From Coriobacteriia bacterium (lineage in GTDB: Bacteria; Actinomycetota; Coriobacteriia; Coriobacteriales; RUG033), in contig JAATFL010000012.1 in NCBI GenBank assembly GCA_015655215.1, positions 62,001-126,000 on the forward strand: 64,000 nt of DNA, given 5' to 3'. The notes under the pieces are model-generated. The model was not told where the DNA came from, searched no databases, and worked only from the letters and a program-made list of their open reading frames with translations. Below are positions 27,394 through 36,029 of the stretch, in pieces. Numbering within the stretch: position 1 is the stretch's first letter; each line of letters starts with the position of its first letter. The position numbers and the translations under genes were made by a program.

Positions 27394-27599
27394 GGGTCGA
27401 CCCGTGGGCGGTTTCAAATCGAGGTGCACGACCGTGCCGTGCCCCGAGGGCGCTTTGAGGTGCACCCGTGCCGCACTGGCGTCACACGCGCCGGCTCGTT
27501 GGCAATCCGTCGCCCCAAGATGTTAGGATGGACCCCATGTACTGCGCGGGCCGGCCGTCCATCGGTTGTGCCATGATTCCGAATGAGAGGATAGGTTCG

Positions 27600-28820
27600 G
27601 TGCTTTCGACTGCAGAGCAACTCCATATCATCGAGAGCGGCGTCGACCAGATCACCCCCGAGGCCGATCTCGCCAAGAAGCTCGATACGGGCATGCCGCT
27701 CACCATCAAACTGGGCGTGGACCCCACGGCGCCCGACCTGCATCTGGGTCACGCGGTGCCATTGCGCAAGATGCGCCAGTTCCAGGACATGGGTCACCGG
27801 GTGGTCCTCATCATCGGCGACGGCACCGCGCTCATCGGCGACCCTTCCGGCCGCAACTCCACGCGTCCACCGCTTTCCCGCGAGCAGATCAAGGCCAACG
27901 CCTCCACCTACGTGGAGCAGGCCATGAAGATCCTCGATCCCGAGAAGACCTCGTTGCGCTGGAACTCCGAGTGGCTGCTGTCGCTTGACCTCGAGGGACT
28001 GCTCAAGCTTGCCTCCAAGTTCACCGTGGCGCGCATCCTCGAACGCGACGACTTCTCCAACCGCTACAAGGCCCAGGAACCCATCGCCATGCACGAGTTC
28101 CTCTATCCGATCATGCAGGCCTATGACTCCGTGATCATCGAGGCCGACGTGGAGATGGGCGGTCGCGACCAGCTCTTCAACCTGCTCGCCGGGCGCGAAC
28201 TCATGGAGAAGCTCGGGATGGAGCCCCAGATCGCGCTCACGTTGCCGCTCCTCGAGGGGCTCGACGGCGTTCGCAAGATGAGCAAGTCATACGGTAACTA
28301 CATCGGCCTCACCGACACCCCCGAGGACATGTTCGGCAAGGTCATGTCAATCCCCGATGAACTCATGGTCAAGTACTTCCGTCTTGCGAGCACCGTCTCG
28401 GTCGACGAGGCCGATGCCATCGAGGTGGGACTGGCCGACGGCTCCCTGCACCCCAACAAGGTGAAGCGTCGGCTCGCGGCGAACATCGTCGCGCTCTACC
28501 ACGACGAGGGCGCGGCCGCTGCGGCCGAGGAGGCGTTCGACCGCGTCTTCAAGGAGCACGTGGCACCTACCGACATCCCCTTGGCGCACGTCGCGCTCAT
28601 CGAGGATGCCGAAAAGGGCGGCGTGTACCTTCCCGCCCTCCTCGCGCAGATCAAGCTCGCCACGTCCTCGACCGATGCCCGTCACCTCATCGATGGCGGC
28701 GGCGTCAAGGTGGCGGGCGAGACGGTGGAGCCACACGTGTACTTTCTACCCGCAACCCAGCTTGCAGGCGTCACTCTGCAGGTGGGTAAGCGCAAGTTCG
28801 TGCGACTCGTCATCGCGTAG
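27600..28820 (+). CDS. tyrS: Tyrosyl-tRNA synthetase
   Basis: A class I aminoacyl-tRNA synthetase charging tRNA-Tyr. The HIGH motif appears as HLGH in PDLHLGHAVPLRKM, the KMSKS motif as KMSKSYGN, and the C-terminal S4 RNA-binding domain includes HLIDGGGVKVAG. With the GTG at 27600 the protein has 406 residues, normal for the family, and GAGAGG lies upstream; an in-frame ATG at 27573 is possible. I see no T-box leader in the gap before it, so regulation by uncharged tRNA is not supported. Confidence 0.95.
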   Translation: MLSTAEQLHIIESGVDQITPEADLAKKLDTGMPLTIKLGVDPTAPDLHLGHAVPLRKMRQFQDMGHRVVLIIGDGTALIGDPSGRNSTRPPLSREQIKANASTYVEQAMKILDPEKTSLRWNSEWLLSLDLEGLLKLASKFTVARILERDDFSNRYKAQEPIAMHEFLYPIMQAYDSVIIEADVEMGGRDQLFNLLAGRELMEKLGMEPQIALTLPLLEGLDGVRKMSKSYGNYIGLTDTPEDMFGKVMSIPDELMVKYFRLASTVSVDEADAIEVGLADGSLHPNKVKRRLAANIVALYHDEGAAAAAEEAFDRVFKEHVAPTDIPLAHVALIEDAEKGGVYLPALLAQIKLATSSTDARHLIDGGGVKVAGETVEPHVYFLPATQLAGVTLQVGKRKFVRLVIA

Positions 28821-29002
28821 CGACAGGCGACGCTGTGGGTGCGGTCGCGCCTTGTAGCCGTCTTGTCATGGGATTCTGCACGGCGGCGTGGTAGTTTTGC
28901 GCATGTTCAAACAAGCGGTGAGCCCGTTTTAGCGCATGGTTCGTGGTTTGCCGATACGGTACGTGAAACGAGAGAATCCAGAGCTTACGTTGGAGGTATC
29001 CC

Positions 29003-29233
29003 ATGGTTGACCAGTCAAAGATCGTCGAGGTCATCGACCTCATCCGTCCAGCCCTGCAGGCGGACGGCGGCGACATCCAGTTCATCGACGTGGATGACGG
29101 CGGTGTCGTGACCGTTGAGCTCCAGGGGGCCTGTGCCGGTTGCCCCATGTCTCAGATGACCATCTCGAGTTCCGTCGAGCGCATCCTCAAGGAGCGCGTC
29201 GAGGGCGTCACGAAGGTGGTCGCTGCCGAGTAA
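29003..29233 (+). CDS. NifU-like iron-sulfur cluster scaffold/carrier
   Basis: A 76-residue stand-alone NifU C-terminal domain (Nfu type). It has the conserved ALQADGGDIQF and the cluster-binding dithiol CAGCPMS, then EGVTKVV. These small proteins carry iron-sulfur clusters to target enzymes. It is preceded by GGAGG and lies between tyrS and a run of small cysteine-rich proteins. No other iron-sulfur assembly gene is in the window, so it probably works with a SUF system encoded elsewhere. Confidence 0.92.
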   Translation: MVDQSKIVEVIDLIRPALQADGGDIQFIDVDDGGVVTVELQGACAGCPMSQMTISSSVERILKERVEGVTKVVAAE

Positions 29234-29406
29234 CGCACCGTTCGACACGTGCGCACATGCATGGCGATCATGGAGGGGTGAGGCCGACGGGGTCTCGCTC
29301 CTCCCTGTCGCGCAGGTTGCGATCCTCTCGTGGGGCGTGTGGCCAATCGTGCGTTTAGATGATGCACGGGCGAGAGGACCGGTAGGACGAAGGGAGCGTG
29401 GGAAGC

Positions 29407-29703
29407 ATGGCGAACTGCTGGGAGAGGCGCGGCTGCGATGAGACGATGAGTGCCTCATGCCCTCATGCGGTTGAGGGCAGGTACACACCCTGCGTGCTCG
29501 ATTGCCAATTCGCGGTGTGTCATAACCCGCAACACGTGCAGGTGACCGATCTCGACCTTATCCTCGACCCCGCGGTAGACCGTCGTGCTGCCCAGAAGAT
29601 GGGCTGTCGCACGTGTGGGTTCTTCCTCACGCATGGACCCCGCCTGGAAGGTCGCGACGAGGCGCGCGACCCCGAGCCCCTCGCATGTGTCTACGAGCCG
29701 TGA
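29407..29703 (+). CDS. Small cysteine-rich protein of the two-CW type
   Basis: A 98-residue protein starting MANCWERRGCDE, with nine or more cysteines arranged as CWE-C, SCPH, CVLDCQFAVC and CRTCGFF. The N-terminal NCWE...C...CP pattern and the later Cys-Cys pairs resemble two-CW domain proteins, whose function is not established; metal or cluster binding is plausible. A GTG at 29398 is an in-frame alternative start. It lies 32 bases before a GNAT gene, and the two may be co-transcribed. Confidence 0.6.
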   Translation: MANCWERRGCDETMSASCPHAVEGRYTPCVLDCQFAVCHNPQHVQVTDLDLILDPAVDRRAAQKMGCRTCGFFLTHGPRLEGRDEARDPEPLACVYEP

Positions 29704-29735
29704 ACGTACGATTCCAAAGATCTCAAGGGAGTACC

Positions 29736-30158
29736 ATGCCGTCTCTGGTCTGCGCATTCGATCGCAAGGACGACGCCTTCGAGGTTCGGCGGCGTGTCTA
29801 TGTGGAGGAACAGGGGTTTGCAAACGAGTTCGAGCCCATCGACGACACCGCCATCCACGTCACCCTGTATGTCGATGGCGTGCTGTGTGGATGTGCACGG
29901 GTGTTCCCGGGCCCGGATGGTGAATCAGGGTTCGTGTTCGGACGCCTTGCCGTCCTTCCCGAGTTCCGCCATCAAGGCCTTGCAGGGGTGCTGCTCGACA
30001 CCACCGAGGACAAGGTCCGCGAGTTGGGGGGCACGCGCATCGACCTGCATGCGCAGTGCCATGTCGTCCCCTTCTACGAGGCGCATGGCTACCAGGCCTA
30101 CGGCGATGTGGGTCTGGACGAGGGCGTCGAGCACATCTGGATGGCGAAGGAGCTGTGA
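29736..30158 (+). CDS. GNAT-family N-acetyltransferase
   Basis: A 140-residue acetyltransferase fold. The acetyl-CoA binding motif is RHQGLAGVLLD preceded by FGRLAVLPEF, and the C-terminus FYEAHGYQAYGD is the usual last GNAT strand-helix. The N-terminal FEVRRRVYVEEQGF resembles ElaA-like members. The substrate cannot be inferred. The ATG follows AAGGGA. Confidence 0.85.
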   Translation: MPSLVCAFDRKDDAFEVRRRVYVEEQGFANEFEPIDDTAIHVTLYVDGVLCGCARVFPGPDGESGFVFGRLAVLPEFRHQGLAGVLLDTTEDKVRELGGTRIDLHAQCHVVPFYEAHGYQAYGDVGLDEGVEHIWMAKEL

Positions 30159-30261
30159 ACCCCTCTCGGGTCTGCGATTCGGGTAAATGGCTGCCCTTCC
30201 CGTGAAGAATGATCTACAATCAGGATGTCCCTGCGAGGTGACGAGGGGAAGGAGGTCCGAC

Positions 30262-30558
30262 ATGCGCTTCGAGGTCGGTTGCCCATGCTGTGGATTGCAG
30301 ATCATGACGTCCGAGGATATCGCCTCGATGATTGCCGTGCGCAAGGACCTCGCACTCACCTCCTTCATCTGTCCTCGATGCGGTTCGCGTCTCGCCGTCA
30401 TGACGGGGATGCCATCGTGTCTGAACCGGGTCCCCGCGGGCCCTTCCCGTGAGACGATCCAGGTCTATCTCGACTACTTTCACCATGAGCTCGAGGACGT
30501 GGAGAGCGTGGATGATGCGATAGCCGAGATAGACGGTTACCTCCCACATGGGGACTGA
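30262..30558 (+). CDS. CpXC-type zinc-ribbon protein
   Basis: A 98-residue protein with two Cys pairs, CPCC at residues 7-10 and CPRC near 40, separated by about 30 residues as in the CpXC domain, followed by a mostly acidic helical tail. It probably binds zinc. The ATG at 30262 has a very strong ribosome site (AAGGAGG). Its function is unknown; it ends 135 bases before lgt. Confidence 0.65.
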   Translation: MRFEVGCPCCGLQIMTSEDIASMIAVRKDLALTSFICPRCGSRLAVMTGMPSCLNRVPAGPSRETIQVYLDYFHHELEDVESVDDAIAEIDGYLPHGD

Positions 30559-30693
30559 GGTTCAACGCGCATATCGCCAGGGCATGGGCTATAGTGGTCG
30601 CCACTCCCCATGGTGTCGAGGAGGATGGGTGCTTCCCGGCATCTAACGACCATCGATCCCATGCCTTTTCGATAACGACCTCGAGGAGACCCC

Positions 30694-31560
30694 GTGCTCA
30701 ACAGCATCTATCAGTCGCTCAATCCCGTCGCGTTCTCCATCGGGCCCTTCGTGGTGCGTTGGTACGGTCTTGCGTACCTTGCCGCGTTCGTCTGCGGGTA
30801 TCTGCTTATCGTGCGCATCTCTCGCTCCTGGAAACTTGCCATCACCAGCGATGACGTGCTCACCATAGTGCTGTGCGCGGCGTTTGGGGTGCTGATCGGC
30901 GCCCGCCTCGGCTATTGCCTGTTCTATGGCGATGGCTACTACTTCTCCCACCCCCTGGAGATCTTCGCCCTCTCCGAAGGGGGGATGTCGTTTCATGGTG
31001 GACTTGCCGGGTGTCTGGTTGGCGGATGCGTCGCCTCGCGCCTTCTTGGGATACCCTTTCTCACGCTTGCGGACTTCGGGGCGATCGTCGCCCCGGTGGG
31101 CCTCTTCTTCGGCCGTATCGCCAACTTCATCAACGGCGAGCTGTGGGGCAAGGTCACCTCGATGCCGTGGGGTGTGGTGTTCCCCACGGGTGGCTCTCTT
31201 CCGCGACATCCCACGCAGCTCTACGAGGCCGCACTCGAGGGTCTCGTGCTCTTCGCGATCCTGTTCGTGCTCGCCCGTCGTAAGCCAACGCTTCCCCGAG
31301 GGAGCTTTCTGGGGACGTTCCTGGTCTTCTACGGCATCTTTCGCTTCCTCATCGAGTTCGTGCGCGTCCCCGACGCGCAGCTTGGATACATCATCGGCGG
31401 GGTGATCACGATGGGGCAGATACTCTCGCTCCCGGTGATCGTCGCCGGTCTGATCGTGCTGCTATGGGTGCGTACGCATCCGCGTCCGCAACAGGGCAAG
31501 GCACTCGGCTCCGACGGGGGCGATGGCTCCGACGACCAGCCTGCGCCCGGTGCCGACTAG
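30694..31560 (+). CDS. lgt: Prolipoprotein diacylglyceryl transferase
   Basis: Transfers diacylglycerol from phosphatidylglycerol to the lipobox cysteine of prolipoproteins in the cytoplasmic membrane. The 288-residue protein has about seven membrane segments and the family signature GRIANFINGELWG, plus the MSFHGGLAG motif with its essential histidine and the RHPTQLYEA motif. The GTG start follows GAGGAG. The C-terminal tail is hydrophilic and Asp/Gly-rich, unlike the core. This is direct evidence that the organism makes lipoproteins. Confidence 0.95.
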   Translation: MLNSIYQSLNPVAFSIGPFVVRWYGLAYLAAFVCGYLLIVRISRSWKLAITSDDVLTIVLCAAFGVLIGARLGYCLFYGDGYYFSHPLEIFALSEGGMSFHGGLAGCLVGGCVASRLLGIPFLTLADFGAIVAPVGLFFGRIANFINGELWGKVTSMPWGVVFPTGGSLPRHPTQLYEAALEGLVLFAILFVLARRKPTLPRGSFLGTFLVFYGIFRFLIEFVRVPDAQLGYIIGGVITMGQILSLPVIVAGLIVLLWVRTHPRPQQGKALGSDGGDGSDDQPAPGAD

Positions 31561-31808
31561 GTCTCCTCCCGGGGTGATTCGATGTGGGACCACCCAGATT
31601 CCTCGAACTGCCCATAGACGGGCAACGTGGGTTCGCGCATACTCGGTCGATCGTCTGCATCGTGTGGCAAGACCGCCCGGGGTTCGAGGTGACGGGAATC
31701 ATGGCATCTACGGTGCCAAGCGGGTAAACGGGCAGGCCGCCGGGACACCCGGAGGGTCCGGACGGGCTCATTCATACCAGGGAAGCGCGTGGGTGATGGA
31801 GGGTTGAT

Positions 31809-33569
31809 GTGAACGATACCGACGTCGCTGCCAAATCGTCCGTCACGAGCGAGGACGGTCGCTTCGTGCCGGCTCCCCTCGATGGGCACGAGGACTTCAC
31901 CCGTGGACGCTGCGGACTCCCGTTCAGGGAACAGCTTTCGGTGCGTGCGGCCGTCGTCGGACTTGCGGGATGTGCGCTCATCACCGTAGGGTCGGTGTAC
32001 GTCGCACTCAAGCTCGGCGCATTGCCGTGGCCCATCATCTTCGCCGCGATCGTCTCCATGAGCATCTTGCGCCTATTCGGCAAGACCAACATCAACGAGG
32101 TCAACGTCACGCACACGGTGATGAGCGCGGGTGCCATGGTGGCAGGGGGCATCGCCTTCACCGTCCCCGGCATCTGGATACTCGATCCCACCGCTCACCT
32201 CTCGGCCGTATCCGTTCTCATCGCGTCGCTGTGCGGAGTGGCGCTCGGGCTCCTGTTCACCGCCTTCGCCCGACGCCGCTTCGTCGTCGAGCAGCGGCTA
32301 CCCTATCCCATCGGCCAGGCGGCTGCCGAGACGATGCTCGCCACCGGGCGCAGCACGGGTGCGACGAGACCGTTGCTCGCGGCCATGGGAATCGCGGGCC
32401 TCTGGGCCTATCTGCGCGACTGGTGGGGGGCGATACCCTCGCTGTTCCTGTCCAACGTCTCGATCCCCGGTGTGAGCTTCGGCATCTACGCATCACCGAT
32501 GATGCTCTCCATCGGCTTCCTCGTGGGCCCCGTGGCGGGAACCGTCTGGCTGCTTGGCGGCCTTCTCGGTGACTTCGTCGTCGTCGTGGGTGGTTCCGCG
32601 GCGGGCCTGTGGACCATCGCCACGGGCCAGGGCATCAAGTCGTCGCTCGGCATCGGCGTCATGCTCGGCTGCGGTATGGGAGTCATCGTCAAGCACACCC
32701 TGCATCTGCTTGCGCATCGTGTAAACCCTGCGACCGATACGGGCGCTTCGGGTGTTCACCCGGCAAGGCCGGCCGTCGACCCGCTGGCACCGCGTTGGTA
32801 TCGTGCGGTGCCCGTGGTGTTCGCCCTGGTGGCTCTGCTCGCTAGCCTCGCGCTGGGCATCGACATCGTGGCCAGCCTCGTCATGATCGCCGGGGCCTGG
32901 CTCGTCGGGCTGATGTCATCGCAGACCGTGGGTGTTTCGGGGATAAACCCGATGGAGGTCTTTGGCGTCATCGTGCTGCTCGCCGCCCGTGCCATCACCG
33001 GGGTGGGCGGCACCGACGCCTTTCTCATCGCCGCGGTCGTGGCGGTGAGCTGTGGACTGGTCGGTGACCTTATGAACGACTACCGCGCAGGGTACGTGCT
33101 GGGGACCTCGCCCCGTGCACAGTGGTGGGCCACCGCGATGGGTGCGGTCCTGGGTGCGTTCGTGGCCACGGGCGTGCTCTTCTTGCTTGCGAGCGCCTAT
33201 GGCACCGGGTCGTTTGGTGCCGGCAAGCCGTTCATCGCCGTGCAGGCCAGCGTCGTGGCCTCCATGGTGGCAGGTGTCGCCAACGTTCCCGCGCTGGTGG
33301 TGGGTGTCGTGGCCGGGTGTGGCCTCTACCTACTCGGACTACCGGTGCTCACGCTTGGCCTGGGCATCTACCTCCCGTTCTACCTCAGCCTCACGGCTGG
33401 TCTGGGTGCGCTCGTGAAACTCGCCGTGACCCGTATGCCCCACCACTCCTCGCCCGAACAGGTCGAGGTCACCGGATCCGTCATCGCCTCGGGCCTTCTG
33501 GGTGGCGAGGCGTTCGTGGGAGTGGCGATCGCACTGGTGCAGGTGTCCATGGGGATTGCCGCCCTGTAG
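31809..33569 (+). CDS. OPT-family oligopeptide/metal-complex transporter
   Basis: A 586-residue membrane protein with about 14 hydrophobic segments. The N-terminal FREQLSVRAAVVGLAGCALITVG, a central RLPYPIGQAAAE motif and an internal repeat of the gluconate-like helices are typical of the OPT family, which imports peptides or metal chelates with protons. The GTG start has GGAGGG upstream. It is a single gene in a 248-base gap on the left and a promoter region on the right, so context does not narrow the substrate. Confidence 0.8.
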   Translation: MNDTDVAAKSSVTSEDGRFVPAPLDGHEDFTRGRCGLPFREQLSVRAAVVGLAGCALITVGSVYVALKLGALPWPIIFAAIVSMSILRLFGKTNINEVNVTHTVMSAGAMVAGGIAFTVPGIWILDPTAHLSAVSVLIASLCGVALGLLFTAFARRRFVVEQRLPYPIGQAAAETMLATGRSTGATRPLLAAMGIAGLWAYLRDWWGAIPSLFLSNVSIPGVSFGIYASPMMLSIGFLVGPVAGTVWLLGGLLGDFVVVVGGSAAGLWTIATGQGIKSSLGIGVMLGCGMGVIVKHTLHLLAHRVNPATDTGASGVHPARPAVDPLAPRWYRAVPVVFALVALLASLALGIDIVASLVMIAGAWLVGLMSSQTVGVSGINPMEVFGVIVLLAARAITGVGGTDAFLIAAVVAVSCGLVGDLMNDYRAGYVLGTSPRAQWWATAMGAVLGAFVATGVLFLLASAYGTGSFGAGKPFIAVQASVVASMVAGVANVPALVVGVVAGCGLYLLGLPVLTLGLGIYLPFYLSLTAGLGALVKLAVTRMPHHSSPEQVEVTGSVIASGLLGGEAFVGVAIALVQVSMGIAAL

Positions 33570-33670
33570 GTGGCCAGTGACGGTCGGGCGCGGTATCCTA
33601 GGGTCACTACTCCTCGCTGATGGGGTTGATTCCTGCGTATCGCCGTCCATCCGTTGAGACGAGCGTCCAA

Positions 33671-33698
33671 TTGAGCTAGTATACGTCAGCTGTATAGT
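33671..33698 (+). promoter_or_regulatory. Putative yebC promoter
   Basis: TTGAGC (33671-33676) and TATAGT (33693-33698) are separated by 16 bases and lie 83 bases before the yebC start. Confidence 0.5.
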
Positions 33699-33780
33699 TC
33701 GCCGTGCCCGCTTTTCGGAGGAATGCCTGCCGCGGCGTCAAGGTGTGGTCATCTATCTGACGTTCGAAGAGAGGTACCCC

Positions 33781-34548
33781 ATGTCTGGACACTCCAAGTG
33801 GGCAACCACCAAGCACCGTAAGGCTGCGCAGGATTCCAAGCGCTCCGCCTTGTTCTCGAAACTCTCCCGCATCATCACCGTCGCCGCGAAGGAGGGTGGC
33901 GATCCCAGTCCCGAGAACAACTCTGCGCTCGCCGCCGCCGTTGACAAGGCCAAGGGCTACTCCCTGCCCAAGGACAAGATCGATACCGCCATCAAGAAGG
34001 CGTTTGGCAGCGGTTCCGGGGCTGCCGTATATGAGACGATCGTCTACGAGGGCTACGGTCCCGCCGGTGTGGCGATCTACCTCGACTGCCTTACCGATAA
34101 CCGCAATCGCACCGCGGCTGACGTGCGTGCCGCCTTCTCTCACGCAGGTGGGAACCTGGGCACCACCGGCTCGGTCGCATTCCAATTCGAGCGCAAGGGC
34201 CGTCTCTTCGTGGAGAAGGAGGGCAACGCAGAGGATGAGGACGAGTTCATGATGGCCGTCGCCGAGGCCGGCGGCGAGGACTATGAGGACGATGACGAGC
34301 AGTGGATCGTCTACACCGAGCCCAAGGAGCTCGCCAGCGTGCGCAACGGCCTCAAGGAGCAGGGGGCCGAGGTGAAGGGTGCCGAGCTTTGCATGGTTCC
34401 CACCACCACGGTCACCGTCTCCGTATCGGATGCCAAGAAGGTCATGCGCCTCATCGACAAGCTCGAGGAGCTCGATGACGTGCAGAACGTCTACCACACG
34501 ATGGAGCTTACCGACGAGGTGCTCGAGGCGCTCGAGGCCGACGAGTAG
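33781..34548 (+). CDS. yebC: YebC/PmpR-family transcriptional or translational regulator
   Basis: A 255-residue protein of the highly conserved YebC family. It begins MSGHSKWATTKHRKAAQD and contains the family blocks PENNSALAAAVDKAKGY and LPKDKIDTAIKKA, then a long acidic C-terminal region. The open frame extends upstream to 33745, but the ATG at 33781 gives the conserved N-terminus and has GAGAGG before it. In many bacteria yebC lies directly upstream of ruvC, as here. Members act as transcription regulators or assist translation of proline-rich stretches; which applies here is unknown. Confidence 0.95.
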   Translation: MSGHSKWATTKHRKAAQDSKRSALFSKLSRIITVAAKEGGDPSPENNSALAAAVDKAKGYSLPKDKIDTAIKKAFGSGSGAAVYETIVYEGYGPAGVAIYLDCLTDNRNRTAADVRAAFSHAGGNLGTTGSVAFQFERKGRLFVEKEGNAEDEDEFMMAVAEAGGEDYEDDDEQWIVYTEPKELASVRNGLKEQGAEVKGAELCMVPTTTVTVSVSDAKKVMRLIDKLEELDDVQNVYHTMELTDEVLEALEADE

Positions 34549-34645
34549 GTGCGTCCTCGCGCGGTGCATCGGGGCCGCATCGCGGCAGATGCACCGCGGC
34601 GATGCCGGTCCCATCCCACCACCACATCCCATCGACAGGTCGTTC

Positions 34646-34684
34646 GTAAAGGGCTCGCATCTTTTCACGATGCGAGCCCTTTAC
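34646..34684 (+). terminator. Terminator after yebC (16-bp arms)
   Basis: GTAAAGGGCTCGCATC at 34646-34661 pairs perfectly with 34669-34684 around a 7-base loop. It isolates yebC from ruvC, so ruvCAB needs its own promoter. Confidence 0.8.
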
Positions 34685-34703
34685 CTTTGATGGCCGTTTG
34701 GCT

Positions 34704-34722
34704 TATTATAGAACAAATGTTC
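34704..34722 (+). promoter_or_regulatory. LexA/SOS box overlapping the ruvCAB promoter
   Basis: GAACAAATGTTC at 34711-34722 is an exact match to the Gram-positive LexA half-sites GAAC-N4-GTTC, and sits directly after a TATTAT -10 (34704-34709). This is the position where LexA would block the promoter. The following operon encodes the Holliday-junction resolvase, a typical SOS target. No other match to the box was noticed in the window. Confidence 0.7.
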
Positions 34723-34896
34723 GATGAGAGGAACGCGACCAAAGGCGGATGCATGCCACAGACGAGAGCTTCGGGGACGACGGTTGGTCGCGCACGGGAC
34801 GAAGCGTCCCGGGTGATGTTGGCGCCCCGCCCGCAGGCCAATGCGTCATGTTTCGCGTTGGGGCGGTCATCATCCAGGTCGTTGGAGGATGACATC

Positions 34897-35442
34897 GTGA
34901 TCCTGGGCATCGACCCTGGTTTGGCCAACACGGGCTGGGGGGTCATCGTCCAACGGGGGTCGCTCTGCCGGCCACTTGCCTATGGGTGCATCAGCACCAC
35001 TGCGGATCAGGACCTCGCCCTGCGCCTCAAGGGGATCCACGATCGGATGGCCGCCGTCGTCGAGCGCTACCGCCCCGCCGAGGTGGGGGTGGAATCGGTC
35101 TACTTCGGCGTCAACTCGCAGAGCGCGTTCGCGACGGGGCAGGCACGAGGTGCCGCTCTCGTAGCCACGGCAGAGGCTTCGCTGCTTACGGGCGAATACA
35201 CGCCCATGCAGATCAAGCAATCGGTCGTGGGCACCGGTGCGGCGGACAAGCATCAGGTGCAGTACATGGTGCGGGCCATGCTCGAGCTTTCCCAGGACAT
35301 CAAGCCGGATCACGCCTCGGACGCCCTGGCCGCCGCCATCTGCCATGCCCATATGCGCAGAGGTCGGATGCTCGAGGAGCGTGTGGCCGCTCAACGTGCC
35401 GATGAGGGCCGGGCGACGCCCCGGCAAAGGAGGACTCCATGA
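34897..35442 (+). CDS. ruvC: Holliday junction endonuclease RuvC
   Basis: A 181-residue RNase H-fold nuclease that cuts Holliday junctions symmetrically. The first catalytic aspartate is in ILGIDPGLANTGW at the N-terminus, the catalytic glutamate in VGVESVYFG, and the C-terminal pair of aspartates in PDHASDALAAAICHAH. The GTG at 34897 with GGAGG upstream gives the standard N-terminus. The C-terminal tail is short and basic. It overlaps ruvA by four bases, so ruvC-ruvA-ruvB form one operon behind the SOS-box promoter. Confidence 0.93.
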   Translation: MILGIDPGLANTGWGVIVQRGSLCRPLAYGCISTTADQDLALRLKGIHDRMAAVVERYRPAEVGVESVYFGVNSQSAFATGQARGAALVATAEASLLTGEYTPMQIKQSVVGTGAADKHQVQYMVRAMLELSQDIKPDHASDALAAAICHAHMRRGRMLEERVAAQRADEGRATPRQRRTP

Positions 35443-36029
35443 TCGCGTTTCTCAGGGGCAATCTGGCCTCGGTGGGGATTGCGGGCGTCGTCATCGATGT
35501 CAACGGCATCGGTTTCTCGCTCGGAATGTCCACGCGTTCCCTCTCATCGCTCCCTCCGGTGGGCGAGCAGGTGCAACTGTGGACGTATCTGCAGACGAGC
35601 GATGCGGGGATGGCTCTGTACGGGTTTTCCAGCGACGAGGAGCGCCGGTTCTTCAGCAAGCTCATCGCCGTCTCGGGCGTTGGGCCCAAGGTCGCCCTCT
35701 CCGCGCTCTCGTCCTTCTCGCCGGGTGACCTTTCGATGGCGATAGCGAAGGATGATGACAAGCGCATCGCCACCATCCCCGGCATCGGCCGCAAGACGGC
35801 GCAGCGCATCATCCTCGAACTCAAGGGGGCGCTCTCCAACGAGCCCAACTTGTTCACCCTCGTCGCCGAGCAGGCCGTGGATGGGCGCGTCGAGGTTTCG
35901 GCGGCGCTCCTCGGCATGGGTTTCACGACTGCCGAGATCGAGCTCGCACTGCGCGACTACGATGGCGTCGCGTCTGATTCGGCAGAGGCGATACGCTACG
36001 CGCTCAAGAGACTGGGGGCCTCGCATTGA
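35439..36029 (+). CDS. ruvA: Holliday junction DNA-binding protein RuvA
   Basis: A 196-residue protein that binds the four-way junction and loads RuvB. The N-terminal OB domain begins [13 protein letters not shown], the helix-hairpin-helix region includes [11 protein letters not shown] and [16 protein letters not shown], and the C-terminal RuvB-binding domain follows residue 140. The start overlaps the ruvC stop (ATGA) and its stop overlaps the ruvB start. Confidence 0.95.
   Translation: MIAFLRGNLASVGIAGVVIDVNGIGFSLGMSTRSLSSLPPVGEQVQLWTYLQTSDAGMALYGFSSDEERRFFSKLIAVSGVGPKVALSALSSFSPGDLSMAIAKDDDKRIATIPGIGRKTAQRIILELKGALSNEPNLFTLVAEQAVDGRVEVSAALLGMGFTTAEIELALRDYDGVASDSAEAIRYALKRLGASH

Larger units (their letters stand above)
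34549..34896. other. yebC-ruvC intergenic region: terminator, SOS promoter and leader
   Basis: These 348 bases hold an intrinsic-type hairpin (34646-34684), then a -10-like TATTAT with a LexA-box match (34704-34722), then about 170 bases of leader before ruvC. The leader contains an 8-base inverted repeat, GCGACCAA (34735-34742) and TTGGTCGC (34784-34791). The frame of ruvC is open through the region, but without family homology, so no extra gene is called. Confidence 0.6.

Noticed and set aside
27394-27599. Possible T-box leader before tyrS.
   Set aside because: No specifier stem, T-box sequence or terminator hairpin could be found.
33613-33627. A 15-base sequence CTCGCTGATGGGGTT is repeated at 50800-50814, both times in an intergenic region upstream of a gene (yebC and the giant pilin protein).
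   Set aside because: One or two exact 15-base repeats are expected by chance in 64 kb, and the flanks do not align well.
34717-34896. N-terminal extension of RuvC from an ATG inside the SOS box.
   Set aside because: It would place the start codon in the operator and add 60 residues with no family similarity; the GTG at 34897 gives the normal N-terminus.
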